The position numbers and the translations under genes were made by a program. Positions 9,422 through 18,147 of a DNA stretch of 64,000 nucleotides are shown piece by piece. The stretch spans positions 310,001 to 374,000 of the forward strand of contig NZ_JAAOIV010000003.1 of assembly GCF_011440275.1 (NCBI RefSeq). Direction: 5' to 3'. How positions within the stretch are numbered: position 1 is the stretch's first letter; each line of letters opens with the position of its first letter. Below the pieces are notes generated by a model, which was given only the letters and a program-made list of their open reading frames with translations, searched no databases and was not told the DNA's origin. This stretch comes from Metallococcus carri (GTDB taxonomy: Bacteria > Actinomycetota > Actinomycetes > Actinomycetales > Dermatophilaceae).

Positions 9422-11020
9422 ATGAAGCTCGCCAACCTGCGCGGCCGCGCCGCCATCGTCACCGCGCCCGACCGAGCCGTCGATCTGCACCAGGCCAGCG
9501 ACGGCCGGTTCGGCCCCGACCTCGCCGGCGTCTACGACCAGTGGGCCGAGGTGGTCGCCTGGGCCCAGGGCGCCAAGCTGGCCGAGGGCACGGCATACCG
9601 CACCGACGAGCTCGGGCCGCCCTCACCTGCGCCCCGGCAGATCCTCGGCATCGGGCTCAACTACGGCGCGCACGCGGCCGAGTCCGGCTTCGAGCCGCCG
9701 GAGCACCTGCCACCGGTCTTCCCAAAGTTCCTGAGCAGCCTGACCGGGCCGGTCGGCGAGGTCACGCTGCCCGACGGTGGCCACACCGACTGGGAGGTCG
9801 AGCTCGTCGTGGTCATCGGCAAGCAGGCACACCAGGTGAGCGCGGACCACGCCTGGGACTATGTCGCCGGGCTCACCGGCGGTCAGGATCTGTCCGAACG
9901 GATCGGCCAATTGCGTGGTCCCGCAGCGCAATTCGGCCTCGCCAAGTCTCACCCCGGGTTCGCGCCGACCGGCCCGGTCGTGGTCACCCCGGACGAGTTC
10001 GCCGACCGCGACGACGTCGCGCTCACCTGCGTGCTCGACGGTGAGACCGTGCAGGACGGCCGCACCTCCCGCCTGCTCTTCCCGGTGGCCAAGCTCATCG
10101 AAGGCCTCACCCAGGTCATCACGCTCTATCCCGGCGACCTGATCTTCACCGGCACACCGGACGGCGTCGGCATGGGCCGCGAACCGCAGCGTTATCTGCA
10201 GCCGGGCCAGACCTTGACCTCGACCGTCGAGGGAGTCGGCAGCCTGGAGCAACGACTGGTCGCACCCACCAAGGGTGAACCCCATTGCTCGCCAGGTGCG
10301 CCGGATGGCACCGTTGAGCGAGCACCGTCCCGTCCCCGTCCGAGAGGTATGCCGATGGCCAAGACCGAGCAAGAGCCCGTCCGCGACCAGGCCACCGACC
10401 ACCTGCTGAACCCCGCCAACTGCGTGCTCGCGCTGATCGACTACCAGCCCGAGCAGTACCACACCATCACCTCGACCTCCCGCGACCGCATCGACCTCAA
10501 TGTCATCGCGCTCTGCAAGCTGGCGACGGCATACGACGTCCCGGTCGTCCTGTCGACGGTCGGCGTCGACCTCGGTGTCAACGAGGGCACCGCGCAGGTG
10601 ATCCGCGACGAGTTGCCCGGGGTGCAGGAGATCGACCGCACCGGGGTGAACGCCTGGGAGGACGCGGATTTCCGCGCCGCGATCGAGGGCAGCGGCCGCA
10701 AGAAGGTCGTGATCGCCGGGCTGTGGACCGAGGTCTGTCTCACCTTCCCGACGCTGGACATGCTCGCCGAGGGGTATGACGTGTATCCCGTCGCCGACGC
10801 GGTCGGCGGCATCAGCACCACCTCGCACGAGCGGGCGCTCGAGCGGATGGTCGCGGCCGGCGCGCAGCCGATCACCGCGATCTCCTTCGGCGCGGAGCTG
10901 ATGCGCAACTGGGCGCGCACCGACGCCGACAACCTGCGCACGGTGATGAACTGGTATTTCCCCAAGAAGCAGCAGCTGGACCAGGCCGAGGGCGTCCAGT
11001 TCGACAACTCCGGCTCATGA
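9422..11020 (+). CDS. Fused FAH-family hydrolase and isochorismatase-type cysteine hydrolase
   Basis: One uninterrupted frame encodes two enzymes. Residues 1 to about 285 are a fumarylacetoacetate hydrolase family domain (GIGLNYGAHAAESG, TDWEVELVVVIG, FTGTPDGVGMG), typical of ring-cleavage product hydrolysis or decarboxylation. After a low-complexity Pro/Arg linker, residues about 315-530 are an isochorismatase-like hydrolase (LALIDYQPEQ with the catalytic Asp, VIAGLWTEVCLTFP with the catalytic Cys). The linker reads like a translated intergenic region and includes a ribosome binding site plus ATG at 10355, so two proteins could be made. ATG 9422 is preferred over GTG 9413. Confidence 0.85.
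   Translation: MKLANLRGRAAIVTAPDRAVDLHQASDGRFGPDLAGVYDQWAEVVAWAQGAKLAEGTAYRTDELGPPSPAPRQILGIGLNYGAHAAESGFEPPEHLPPVFPKFLSSLTGPVGEVTLPDGGHTDWEVELVVVIGKQAHQVSADHAWDYVAGLTGGQDLSERIGQLRGPAAQFGLAKSHPGFAPTGPVVVTPDEFADRDDVALTCVLDGETVQDGRTSRLLFPVAKLIEGLTQVITLYPGDLIFTGTPDGVGMGREPQRYLQPGQTLTSTVEGVGSLEQRLVAPTKGEPHCSPGAPDGTVERAPSRPRPRGMPMAKTEQEPVRDQATDHLLNPANCVLALIDYQPEQYHTITSTSRDRIDLNVIALCKLATAYDVPVVLSTVGVDLGVNEGTAQVIRDELPGVQEIDRTGVNAWEDADFRAAIEGSGRKKVVIAGLWTEVCLTFPTLDMLAEGYDVYPVADAVGGISTTSHERALERMVAAGAQPITAISFGAELMRNWARTDADNLRTVMNWYFPKKQQLDQAEGVQFDNSGS
10342..10357 (+). promoter_or_regulatory. Internal ribosome binding site and ATG for the isochorismatase half
   Basis: GAGAGG at 10342-10347 stands seven bases before the in-frame ATG 10355 (MAKTEQEPV). 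This is the start the second enzyme would have if it were a separate gene, so the second domain may also be produced alone. Confidence 0.55.
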
Positions 11021-11961
11021 CCGACGCGGTGCAGGTGCTGGCCCCGCGGACCGTGCCGCTGGGCGGCATACGCTCGCTCGAGGTGCGGCGCACCCTGCCG
11101 CACAAGGACCGATCGTTCGTCGGTGCCTGGTGTTTCGCCGACCACTACGGACCGACCCAGGTGATCGACGCCGCCCGTGACGGCATGGACGTGCCGCCGC
11201 ATCCGCACACCGGGCTGCAGACGGTGTCGTGGCTCTTCGAGGGCGCGATCGAGCATCGCGACTCCGCCGGGGTGCACGCCTTCGTGCGCCCGGGCGAGAT
11301 GAACCTGATGACCGGCGGCCACGGCATCGCTCACTCCGAGGTGTCCACGCCGGACACCCAGCGGCTGCACGGCGTGCAGTTGTGGGTGGCGCTGCCGGAG
11401 TCCGATCGCGAGCAATTGCGCGACTTCCAGCATCACGCGCCGCAGGAGGTTTCGCTGCCCGGTGATGCCGGCACCGCGCTGGTCTTCCTCGGCGACCTCG
11501 CTGGCGTCGGCAGTTCGCCGGTGCGCACCTTCACCCCGCTGCTCGGGGCCGAACTGCGGCTCGCGGCGGGCGCCACGCTGGAGTTGGACGTGCGCACCGA
11601 TTTCGAGCACGCCGTCCTCGTCGACAGTGGCGAGGTGACCCTCGAAGGCTCGCCGCTCAGCCGGGGAGACCTCGGCTGCGTCGACCCGGGCTCTGCGACG
11701 CTGCACCTGAGCGCCGGCGACGAGCCCGCGCGCGTGGTGCTGCTCGGCGGCGAACCCTTCGAGGAGGAGATCGTCATGTGGTGGAATTTCGTGGGCCGCA
11801 GCCACGAGGAGATCGTCGCCGCCCGCGAGGAGTATGAGCGCGGCAGCGACCGCTTCGGCCAGGTCCCGGGGTATGCCGGGGCCGTCGATCGCATCCCCGC
11901 CCCGCCGATCCCACCGATCCGTCTGCGCCCCCGCAACCGGCTGGGGCGTATCGGCGGGTGA
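11017..11961 (+). CDS. Pirin family protein
   Basis: A 314-residue bicupin. The N-terminal cupin has the metal-binding signature PPHPHTGLQTVSWLFEGAIEH and the following HGIAHSEVS region; the C-terminal cupin is more diverged, as usual for pirins. Members are iron-binding, some with quercetinase activity; the role here is unknown. The start overlaps the stop of the fused hydrolase by four bases, so it belongs to the same operon under the GntR regulator. Confidence 0.9.
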   Translation: MTDAVQVLAPRTVPLGGIRSLEVRRTLPHKDRSFVGAWCFADHYGPTQVIDAARDGMDVPPHPHTGLQTVSWLFEGAIEHRDSAGVHAFVRPGEMNLMTGGHGIAHSEVSTPDTQRLHGVQLWVALPESDREQLRDFQHHAPQEVSLPGDAGTALVFLGDLAGVGSSPVRTFTPLLGAELRLAAGATLELDVRTDFEHAVLVDSGEVTLEGSPLSRGDLGCVDPGSATLHLSAGDEPARVVLLGGEPFEEEIVMWWNFVGRSHEEIVAAREEYERGSDRFGQVPGYAGAVDRIPAPPIPPIRLRPRNRLGRIGG

Positions 11962-12068
11962 CGATCAAGCGAATGAACTGCCGAGCCTGCGAGGCAGATC
12001 AGAGCGATGAGGAACCCGCCAAAAGGAACCCGGCGGGTGACTGAGAAACAGACCACGAGAGGAACACG

Positions 12069-12383
12069 ATGAGCGACGTTGAGACCCGCAACAACCCTGA
12101 CGAGAAGCGGTACGAGGCGCTGGTGGACGGCGAGGTCGCCGGCTTCGCGCAGTACCAGCTGACCGACCAGCTGATCGTCTTCACCCACACCGAAGTCGAC
12201 CCGAAGTTCGAGGGTCAGGGCATCGGGTCCAAGCTCGCCCGGTTCGCGCTGGACGATGTGCGCGACAACCAGAGCCAGCGCAAGGTGCTGCCGATCTGCC
12301 CGTTCATCAAGGGCTGGATCGGGCACCACCCGGAGTATGTCGAGCTGGTCTACGGCGCCCCGAAGTCGACCGCGAAGGACTGA
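12069..12383 (+). CDS. Small GNAT-family N-acetyltransferase (YjdJ type)
   Basis: A 104-residue protein of the short Gcn5-related group. The acetyl-CoA binding part is VDPKFEGQGIGSKLARFAL, followed by CPFIKGWIGHHPEY, the diagnostic C-terminal motif with a conserved Cys. Substrate unknown. A GAGAGG ribosome binding site precedes ATG 12069. The 107 bases between pirin and this gene hold no other feature. Confidence 0.9.
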   Translation: MSDVETRNNPDEKRYEALVDGEVAGFAQYQLTDQLIVFTHTEVDPKFEGQGIGSKLARFALDDVRDNQSQRKVLPICPFIKGWIGHHPEYVELVYGAPKSTAKD

Positions 12384-12389
12384 CCGGGT

Positions 12390-13706
12390 TCAGGCCACCC
12401 GTCGGCTGACGCGCCGGCGCAGGTGGTCCGGGGTGTCCTCGTCGGTGTCGATCATGGTCCGCACCCGTCGGCGCCAGCGGATGATCTGCACGACCCCGAT
12501 CGCCCAGACGAGATATTGCACGCACCACGCAGCTCGGAAGCTGTCGACGGTGTAGGTCGCCGGGCCACCGGGTGCCACCTGGTCGAGCACTACCCCGATC
12601 AGCAGCACCGTGCACAGCGCGGCGAAGAAGCCGCCGACATTGACGATGCCGGTGGCCGACCCGAGGCGCGCGGGCGGGTTGAAGGTGCGGGCCAGGTCGA
12701 AGCCGACCATCGAGCCCGGCCCACCGACGGCGGTCACCGCGACCAGCACGACCAGCAGCCACAGCGGGGCACGGCCCGGCCAGGCGAGCACCGCGGTCCA
12801 GACGGTCACCATCGCGGCGACCGTGCCGAGCACGAGGCTGGAGCGTGAGTAGGGATAGCGCGTCACGAAGACGCCATAAAACGGGCTCGCCACGATGCTC
12901 GCGACCACCATCAAGGTCAGCAGCAGGCTGGCCGTGTCGGCCGAAAGCCCTTGTCCCCTGGTCAAATACGGGTAGCCCCACATGATCGCGAAGACGTTGG
13001 TGCTGAACTGCGCGGTGAAATGACTCCACAGCCCGAGCTGGGTCCCGGGGTGGCGCCAGGCCACTCGCACGGCACGCGCCACGCCCCGGATCTGCACCTG
13101 CGCCCGGTGCGGGTCGGCATACGGACTGTCGCGCACGACGAGGACCAGCACGACCCCGAGCACGACCCCGAGGCCGGACGCGAGCAGGAAGGAGTGCTCC
13201 CAGCCGAGGTGTTTGAGCGCGGCGGCGAGCGGACCCGCGGCGGCGATCGCACCGAGCTGGCCGACCCAGCCGGTCACCTGGGTGACGATCGGGGTGCGCG
13301 CGGGCGGGAACCACAGTGCCACCAGCCGCAGGACCGAGACGAAGACCATCGCATCGCCCATGCCCACGAAGACGCGCGCGAGAATGCCGGCGCCGAAGCT
13401 ATGCGCGAAGGCGAAACCGGCCTGCGCGGCGCTCATCAAAGCCGCGCCGGTGACGAGCATGACCCGTGAGCCGAATTGGTCGAGCAGCGCACCGACCGGC
13501 ACCTGCATCGCGGCGTAGACGAGTAGTTGGACCACTGCGAAGGTCGCGAGCTGGGCCGCGCTGATCTGGAACCGGTCGGCCGCGAGCAGTCCGGCGACGC
13601 CGAGGGAGGTGCGGTGGAAGACCGCGAGCACGTAGACGGCGATGGCGCTCGCCCAGACCACCCAGGCCCGGCGACCGCCGAGCGGATACCGCAACTCCGA
13701 TCCCAT
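12390..13706 (-). CDS. Major facilitator superfamily transporter
   Basis: A 438-residue membrane protein with about 12 hydrophobic segments. The conserved loop between TM2 and TM3 is LLDQFGSRVMLVTG, close to the MFS motif A. No substrate can be deduced. It is convergent with the GNAT gene (gap of 6 bases) and divergent from the alpha/beta hydrolase at 13804. Confidence 0.88.
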   Translation of the reverse strand: MGSELRYPLGGRRAWVVWASAIAVYVLAVFHRTSLGVAGLLAADRFQISAAQLATFAVVQLLVYAAMQVPVGALLDQFGSRVMLVTGAALMSAAQAGFAFAHSFGAGILARVFVGMGDAMVFVSVLRLVALWFPPARTPIVTQVTGWVGQLGAIAAAGPLAAALKHLGWEHSFLLASGLGVVLGVVLVLVVRDSPYADPHRAQVQIRGVARAVRVAWRHPGTQLGLWSHFTAQFSTNVFAIMWGYPYLTRGQGLSADTASLLLTLMVVASIVASPFYGVFVTRYPYSRSSLVLGTVAAMVTVWTAVLAWPGRAPLWLLVVLVAVTAVGGPGSMVGFDLARTFNPPARLGSATGIVNVGGFFAALCTVLLIGVVLDQVAPGGPATYTVDSFRAAWCVQYLVWAIGVVQIIRWRRRVRTMIDTDEDTPDHLRRRVSRRVA

Positions 13707-13803
13707 AGCTCCACTATTTTCTCACGGCGGAAACGGTGCTCCGGACCACGGAAGGGGTGATACCGACCACGGCGGGCGCGCGGCATACGTCAGGCTGGTG
13801 CCC

Positions 13804-14637
13804 ATGCAGACCTACAGCAACGGGGATCTCACCTTCGACGTCACCGACAGCGGACCGGAGGGCGGGGACCTCGTGGTGCTGCTGCACGGCTTCCCGCAGG
13901 ACCGGCGGTGCTGGGACCTGGTGCGCCCGCGGCTCAACGACGCCGGGCTGCGCACCATCGCACCCGACCAGCGCGGCTACTCCCCCGGTGCGATGCCGAA
14001 GGGGCGGTCCAACTACCGCATGTCCCAGCTCGTCCGCGATGTTGTCGCACTCATCGACGCAGCCGGCCACGAGCGTGCCCACATCGTCGGACACGACTGG
14101 GGCGGCGCGGTTGCGTGGGGCGTTGCTGGGATGCGACCGGACCGGGTTGCGTCGGTGACGGTCTGCTCGACGCCGCACCCGAGCGCGATGGTCTGGGCGA
14201 TGCGGCACGGTGACCAGGCGCGCCGCAGCCGCTACATGCTGGGCTTCCAGGTGCCGGTGATCGCCGAACGGCAGGTCGCGCGCAGTCTGCCGAAGCTCTT
14301 CTCCCGCACCGGTCTGCCGGAGGTTTTCGCAAGGCAGTATGCCGACCGGTTCGCCTCGCCGTCTTCCCTCACCGGTCCGCTCAACTGGTATCGCGCGATG
14401 GCGTCGTTGTCGTTCCTGCGCAACACCTCCTCGCCGGAGAGCGCAGGCGCCACGATCACCGTGCCGACGACCTATGTGTGGGGTGCGCGTGATTTCGCGC
14501 TCGGCCGGGACGCGGCGGAGCGGACTGCGTCGTATGTCGGCCCGGACTACCGCTTCGTGGAACTGGACGCCGGGCACTGGATCCCCGAGACGCACGCGAC
14601 CGAGGTGGCGGACGCGGTGCTCGGGCGGGCGTTGTAG
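13804..14637 (+). CDS. Alpha/beta-fold hydrolase, epoxide-hydrolase-like
   Basis: A 277-residue soluble enzyme. HGFPQDRRCWDL forms the oxyanion region. The nucleophile elbow is GHDWGG, with Asp where esterases have Ser, as in epoxide hydrolases and haloalkane dehalogenases. A late Asp (VWGARDFALG) and His (DAGHWIPE) complete the triad. ATG 13804 is preferred; GTG 13798 is also in frame. Substrate unknown. Confidence 0.87.
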   Translation: MQTYSNGDLTFDVTDSGPEGGDLVVLLHGFPQDRRCWDLVRPRLNDAGLRTIAPDQRGYSPGAMPKGRSNYRMSQLVRDVVALIDAAGHERAHIVGHDWGGAVAWGVAGMRPDRVASVTVCSTPHPSAMVWAMRHGDQARRSRYMLGFQVPVIAERQVARSLPKLFSRTGLPEVFARQYADRFASPSSLTGPLNWYRAMASLSFLRNTSSPESAGATITVPTTYVWGARDFALGRDAAERTASYVGPDYRFVELDAGHWIPETHATEVADAVLGRAL

Positions 14638-14651
14638 GGCCGCCCGGCAGG

Positions 14652-14870
14652 CTACTTCTTGCGGCCGCGCCGCTTGTCGTCGCGCAGCAGCACTGGCTCG
14701 CCGAAGGGCTCCTGCGGGCCGCGCTTCTGGTCGCGGACGCGCCCGATCAGCACCGTCACCATGAACAGCACGGCGAAGCCGACCACAATGAGCACGAACA
14801 GTCGGCCCATCCCAATCGGGTGGTCGGGCTGGTCCAGCTTGGCGGCGAGTGCGGCGATCACGGGAGCCAT
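14652..14870 (-). CDS. Small single-pass membrane protein
   Basis: A 72-residue protein with one strong hydrophobic segment (RLFVLIVVGFAVLFMVTVLIG) and a charged C-terminus ending DDKRRGRKK. ATG 14870 (MAPVIAALAAK) is chosen; ATG 14906 would add 12 residues overlapping other signals. No family recognised. Convergent with the hydrolase at 13804. Length and lysine/arginine tail look real for actinobacteria, but function cannot be stated. Confidence 0.6.
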   Translation of the reverse strand: MAPVIAALAAKLDQPDHPIGMGRLFVLIVVGFAVLFMVTVLIGRVRDQKRGPQEPFGEPVLLRDDKRRGRKK

Positions 14871-14910
14871 TGTGCGCGGCGAGTCTGTGGACGCCGACCC
14901 CGGCATACCA

Positions 14911-15006
14911 ACTCAGGGTTCGGATCGACACTGGTCACAGCCAGCGTGACCCCTCTCGCTGGCGCATGAATCATGATGTAGACGTGCCGGAATCCACCCC
15001 CTCGCC
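14911..15006. repeat. Copy A of a diverged ~97-bp repeat (vapB promoter and start remnant)
   Basis: Aligns over its full length with 18326-18424, with roughly four in five bases identical by eye. In the other copy the segment is the start and promoter of the vapB antitoxin gene. Here the minus strand still reads LAVTSVDPNPEL, matching the vapB N-terminus MAVTSVHLDAEL, but it has lost its ATG and the rest of the gene. The repeat also contributes the start region of the DUF429 gene on the plus strand. Confidence 0.75.
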
Positions 15007-15682
15007 GCGCGTGCTTGGCGTCGACGCCTGCACAAAGGGGTGGGTGGGCGCGTCCAGCGATGTGCGGGTGTATTTCGGGGTGACCATCGACAAGCTCGTA
15101 GCCACTGCCGAAGCTGACGGTCCTCCGTTGGCGGTGGTGGCGATCGACATTCCCATCGGGCTGCCGACGTCGGGCCCGCGCGAGGCGGACCGGCTGGCGA
15201 GGTCGCTGGTCGGGAAGCGTTGGCAATCGGTCTTCGGGACGCCCATCAGGGCTGCCCTGGAGGCAGCTACTCACGCTGAGGCGACCGCCCTCTCCTTGGC
15301 CGCTACCGGCAAAGGCATCTCACAGCAGGCGCACCGGCTTGGCCCTAAAATCCTCGAGGTTGACACGTGGACCCGGGCGACCGACCGGACGGTGATCGAA
15401 GCGCATCCCGAGGTGTCGTTCGCGACCATCGCGGGTCACCCATTGGAGCACCCGAAGTCGACCTGGTCCGGAGCCCAAGAACGACTGGCGCTACTCGCCG
15501 CCGTCGGCATCGTTCTCCCCGCGGATGTCGGGGAGGCCGGAGCGATGGCCGCGGTCGATGATGTGCTCGACGCAGCCGTCGTCTCCTGGACAGCCGCCCG
15601 ATACGCGTCCGGCACTGCGGTGTCGTATCCAACCACCCCCGAGACCATTGGCGACGAGCCTTGCGCGGTGATCTGGGCGTGA
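14966..15682 (+). CDS. DUF429 domain-containing protein
   Basis: A 238-residue protein with the DUF429 N-terminal signature GVDACTKGWVGA, then VVAIDIPIGLP and later EAHPEVSFATIAG, consistent with an RNase H-like fold predicted to be a nuclease. Either ATG 14966 or GTG 14984 could be the start; both lie inside repeat copy A, so the promoter and perhaps the first codons were supplied by a duplicated vapB upstream region read in reverse. Function not established. Confidence 0.82.
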   Translation: MNHDVDVPESTPSPRVLGVDACTKGWVGASSDVRVYFGVTIDKLVATAEADGPPLAVVAIDIPIGLPTSGPREADRLARSLVGKRWQSVFGTPIRAALEAATHAEATALSLAATGKGISQQAHRLGPKILEVDTWTRATDRTVIEAHPEVSFATIAGHPLEHPKSTWSGAQERLALLAAVGIVLPADVGEAGAMAAVDDVLDAAVVSWTAARYASGTAVSYPTTPETIGDEPCAVIWA

Positions 15683-15894
15683 CCTGATCGACCTCGGAGG
15701 GCGGCAACCCCGGCATACGGCAAACCCGCGCTTCCTGAACTCGATCACGGCAGCCAGGCCGCCAATGACGGCGATGGACGGGTTCAGGCGTTTCTCCTGG
15801 GTGGCCGAGAATTAGATGCCTCATACGGTAGCGACGCTCCGCGGATCGTCCCGCGCATACACGCCCGCTTCGTGCGTGAGCATCCGACTGGGAT

Positions 15895-16209
15895 TCAGCC
15901 GAGAGCCAGGAGCGAGGCGAGCAGCCCGGGGTGCCGGGCGTTGACGGCATCCGCGTTGACACCCACCCAGCGGTGGGCGCCGTCGGGGCGCGAGTAGGCG
16001 AGCCCACTCTCCCGCAGCACCCGGAGGTGGCGCGACAGGGTCGACTGGGGCAGGTCGAGTGCCTCGGCGAGCGGAGAGCAGGTGAGCTCGCCAGCGTCAG
16101 CGACGAGACGCAGGATTCGGATCCGGACAGGGTCGGCGAGTGCTCGCATGATCGCCGCGAGCTCGTCAGCGTTGTCCGTGTGCATGGTGTCCATGACCAG
16201 TACTTCCAT
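15895..16209 (-). CDS. ArsR/SmtB-family HTH repressor
   Basis: A 104-residue winged-helix regulator with core ALADPVRIRILRLV followed by LPQSTLSRHLRVLRESGLAY. The metal-binding CxC of true ArsR is not present at the usual place; the single Cys is in ELTCSPL, so the signal may be organic rather than metal. Starts at 16209, 16194 and 16185 are possible. It is divergent from the truncated MFS-SDR pair, which it probably represses. Confidence 0.85.
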   Translation of the reverse strand: MEVLVMDTMHTDNADELAAIMRALADPVRIRILRLVADAGELTCSPLAEALDLPQSTLSRHLRVLRESGLAYSRPDGAHRWVGVNADAVNARHPGLLASLLALG

Positions 16210-16248
16210 CTGTCGTCATCAGTTCATTGACCGCGCTCTCGAGAGATT

Positions 16249-16275
16249 CTACACTTCCGGAAATATGGAAATGCC
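16249..16275. promoter_or_regulatory. Candidate ArsR operator
   Basis: The stretch from ACTTCCGGAA to TATGGAAATG contains the palindrome TTCCGGAA and a second TTCC/GGAA symmetry around ATAT, in the gap between the ArsR gene and the downstream MFS remnant. Position and symmetry suggest an operator, but no experiment or family motif backs it. Confidence 0.35.
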
Positions 16276-16347
16276 AAGGTCTTCAACCGTGGCAATGCCG
16301 ATCCCGACCGACGGTTCGCGTCCACGGTCTTCCTGGCCTCGACTGCG

Positions 16348-16938
16348 GTGACGACGAGCTTCTTCATGCTGGCGGTGCACTTCCAGCAAGTGCTGAACTG
16401 GAACGAGTTGCAGACCTCGCTGGGTTTCGTGCCAATCGGCGCGGCTCTGTTCGCCGCCAGCCTGCTGACGAGCCGCGTGGTGAAGCGCCTCCCGGGCATC
16501 CCGCCCTGGGGCCTCCCGGCGGGCACGGCGCTCACCGCCGTCGGTCTCTGGCTGGTCGGCACCGGGATCGCGGTCGACGACTACGTCGTCCTGCTGCCAG
16601 GGCTGCTCGTCCTGCCGTGCGGTGCGGCCGTGATGTTCGCCGCCTCCACCGTCGTTGGCATGGCCGACGTGGACGGTACGACGGCCGGACGCGCCGGCGG
16701 CCTTCTCAACGCTGTGATGGAAGCCGGCCCCACGTTCGGTCTGGCCGCGATCACTTCGCTCGCGACCGCAATCACCTACGCCCGCACGGCGGCGCCCAGT
16801 GCCGCCGACACGTCCGACGGCTTCGCCTCAGCCCTGCACCTCAGCGGCGCGGCATACCTCGCCGTCGCACTGATCCTCGCCGTCCTCGTCCCTTCCGCTC
16901 GGTTGGGACGTCGCAACCAGATGGGATATCTCGCATGA
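16348..16938 (+). pseudogene. C-terminal half of an MFS (DHA2-like) transporter, 5' truncated
   Basis: The 196 codons from GTG 16348 cover about six membrane segments that correspond to the second half of a drug:H+ antiporter. Family-like sequence continues upstream in frame to about 16276 (KVFNRGN...RRFASTVFLAS), the loop before TM7, with no start codon there and a stop at 16228. The first six TM segments are absent, so transport is unlikely. It overlaps the SDR gene by four bases (ATGA), the normal operon structure, so the deletion removed the 5' half and probably the original promoter region. Confidence 0.75.
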
Positions 16939-17702
16939 GCATCACCTATGACTTCGCCGACCGTGTAGTCCTGGTCACCGGCGCCGGATCGGGCATCGGC
17001 CGGGCCACCGCCCGGGCCTTCGCCGCAGCCGGCGCGACTGCGGTCGTCACCGGGCGCAGCAAGGAGGCCCTCGATGAGACGGTCGAGGTCATCAGGGCCG
17101 CCGGCGGCAGCGCTGCCGCAATCGCGGTCGACGTGACCGACGAGGGCCAGGTCGAGGCACTGGTCGAGGAGGTCGTGCGCACCCACGGCCGCCTGGACGT
17201 CGCACACAACAACGCCGGTGTGTTCCCCGCGCCGCGCCCGCTCGGCGACCTGGACACCAGCACCTGGGAGGACACCGTGGCGGTCAACCTGACCGGCGTC
17301 TTCCACGCGCTGCGGGCTGAAGTTACGGTCATGAGGCCCCGCGGCCACGGCGTCATCGTCAACACTGCATCGAACATCGGCGCGCACGGCCGGAGGCCCG
17401 GCGTAGCGGCGTACGCGGCGAGCAAGGCGGCCGTGTCCGCACTCACCGCGGTCGCGGCGCTTGACCACATCGGTGACGGCATCCGGATCAACGCCGTGAG
17501 CCCCGGCGCCACTGCCACCCAAATGTCGCTGCGACCGGGCGAGACTGAGGAGGACCGCGCTCAACGGCTCGCCGCGGTGGTGCCCATCGGTCGAGTCGGA
17601 CAGGTGGACGAGATCGTCAACGCAGTCCTGTGGCTCGCCTCGGACGAGTCCTCTTTCGTTGTCGGCCAGGACATCGTGATTGACGGCGGGGTCACCGCCT
17701 AA
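16935..17702 (+). CDS. Short-chain dehydrogenase/reductase
   Basis: A 255-residue NAD(P)-dependent oxidoreductase: cofactor motif TGAGSGIG at about 17-24, NNAG, catalytic Ser in NTASNIG, YAASK (YxxxK), and C-terminal GQDIVIDGG. All catalytic residues are present. The substrate is unknown; ArsR-MFS-SDR clusters often deal with small aromatic or xenobiotic compounds. The start overlaps the MFS remnant stop. It is convergent with the DUF433 gene. Confidence 0.92.
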   Translation: MSITYDFADRVVLVTGAGSGIGRATARAFAAAGATAVVTGRSKEALDETVEVIRAAGGSAAAIAVDVTDEGQVEALVEEVVRTHGRLDVAHNNAGVFPAPRPLGDLDTSTWEDTVAVNLTGVFHALRAEVTVMRPRGHGVIVNTASNIGAHGRRPGVAAYAASKAAVSALTAVAALDHIGDGIRINAVSPGATATQMSLRPGETEEDRAQRLAAVVPIGRVGQVDEIVNAVLWLASDESSFVVGQDIVIDGGVTA

Positions 17703-17724
17703 TTCGCGCCGAGTTTGGTGGAGG

Positions 17725-17970
17725 CTAATGACCCGGAAGGTCGGCATTCCCCAGCTGGGCCGTGTGCCCACCCACGGTTACAGCGCCATACTCCAAGGCA
17801 GCCAGAAGGTCGTCGCGTTCCAGATCCTCGTAGTCGCCCAGGATCTCCTCGAACGTCATGCCCGAGGACAGCAACTCCAGCAGCATCTGCACCGGGTAGC
17901 GCAGCCCACGCACGACCGGCTGCCCATGGCAGATGTCTGGGTCAGAGGTGATGCGGTCCAAGCGACTCAC
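17725..17970 (-). CDS. DUF433 domain-containing (antitoxin-like) protein
   Basis: An 81-residue protein with the DUF433 signature DPDICHGQPVVRG followed by an HTH-like region (LLSSGMTFEEILGDY) and a short tail. DUF433 proteins are usually antitoxin partners of a DUF5615 PIN-like toxin, but no such gene is next to this one: downstream is the convergent SDR gene. Start is GTG 17970. It may be an orphan left from a partly lost toxin-antitoxin module. Confidence 0.82.
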   Translation of the reverse strand: MSRLDRITSDPDICHGQPVVRGLRYPVQMLLELLSSGMTFEEILGDYEDLERDDLLAALEYGAVTVGGHTAQLGNADLPGH

Positions 17971-18066
17971 CCTGCCATCGTAACCGGGCAGTTCTACGTC
18001 CAGACCGCAATCACACCCGTCGCAGGGGTCACGACGACGGCGCGACGTTCTCGTGCTGCAGGTCAG

Positions 18067-18147
18067 TCACTTGGGCAATGTGGTGACGGCCGGGTCCCTG
18101 GCGGTGAGCCTGGCCCACGCCGAGTTGTCGACGAGATGGTCGGTCAG
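18067..18147 (-). pseudogene. vapC: Truncated vapC toxin remnant
   Basis: Directly after vapB on the minus strand, the frame beginning CTG 18147 reads TDHLVDNSAWARLTARDPAV, the N-terminus of a VapC PIN-domain ribonuclease with its first catalytic Asp (LVDNS). A stop follows after 26 codons at 18067-18069. The usual ATG overlapping the vapB stop is replaced by CTG. The remaining 100 or so residues, including the other acidic active-site residues, are missing, so no toxin can be made. Confidence 0.7.

Noticed and set aside
15683-15894. Possible short genes between DUF429 and the ArsR gene
   Set aside because: Only short frames without ribosome binding sites or recognisable sequence; treated as intergenic, with one GTATGCCG-type octamer at 15711.
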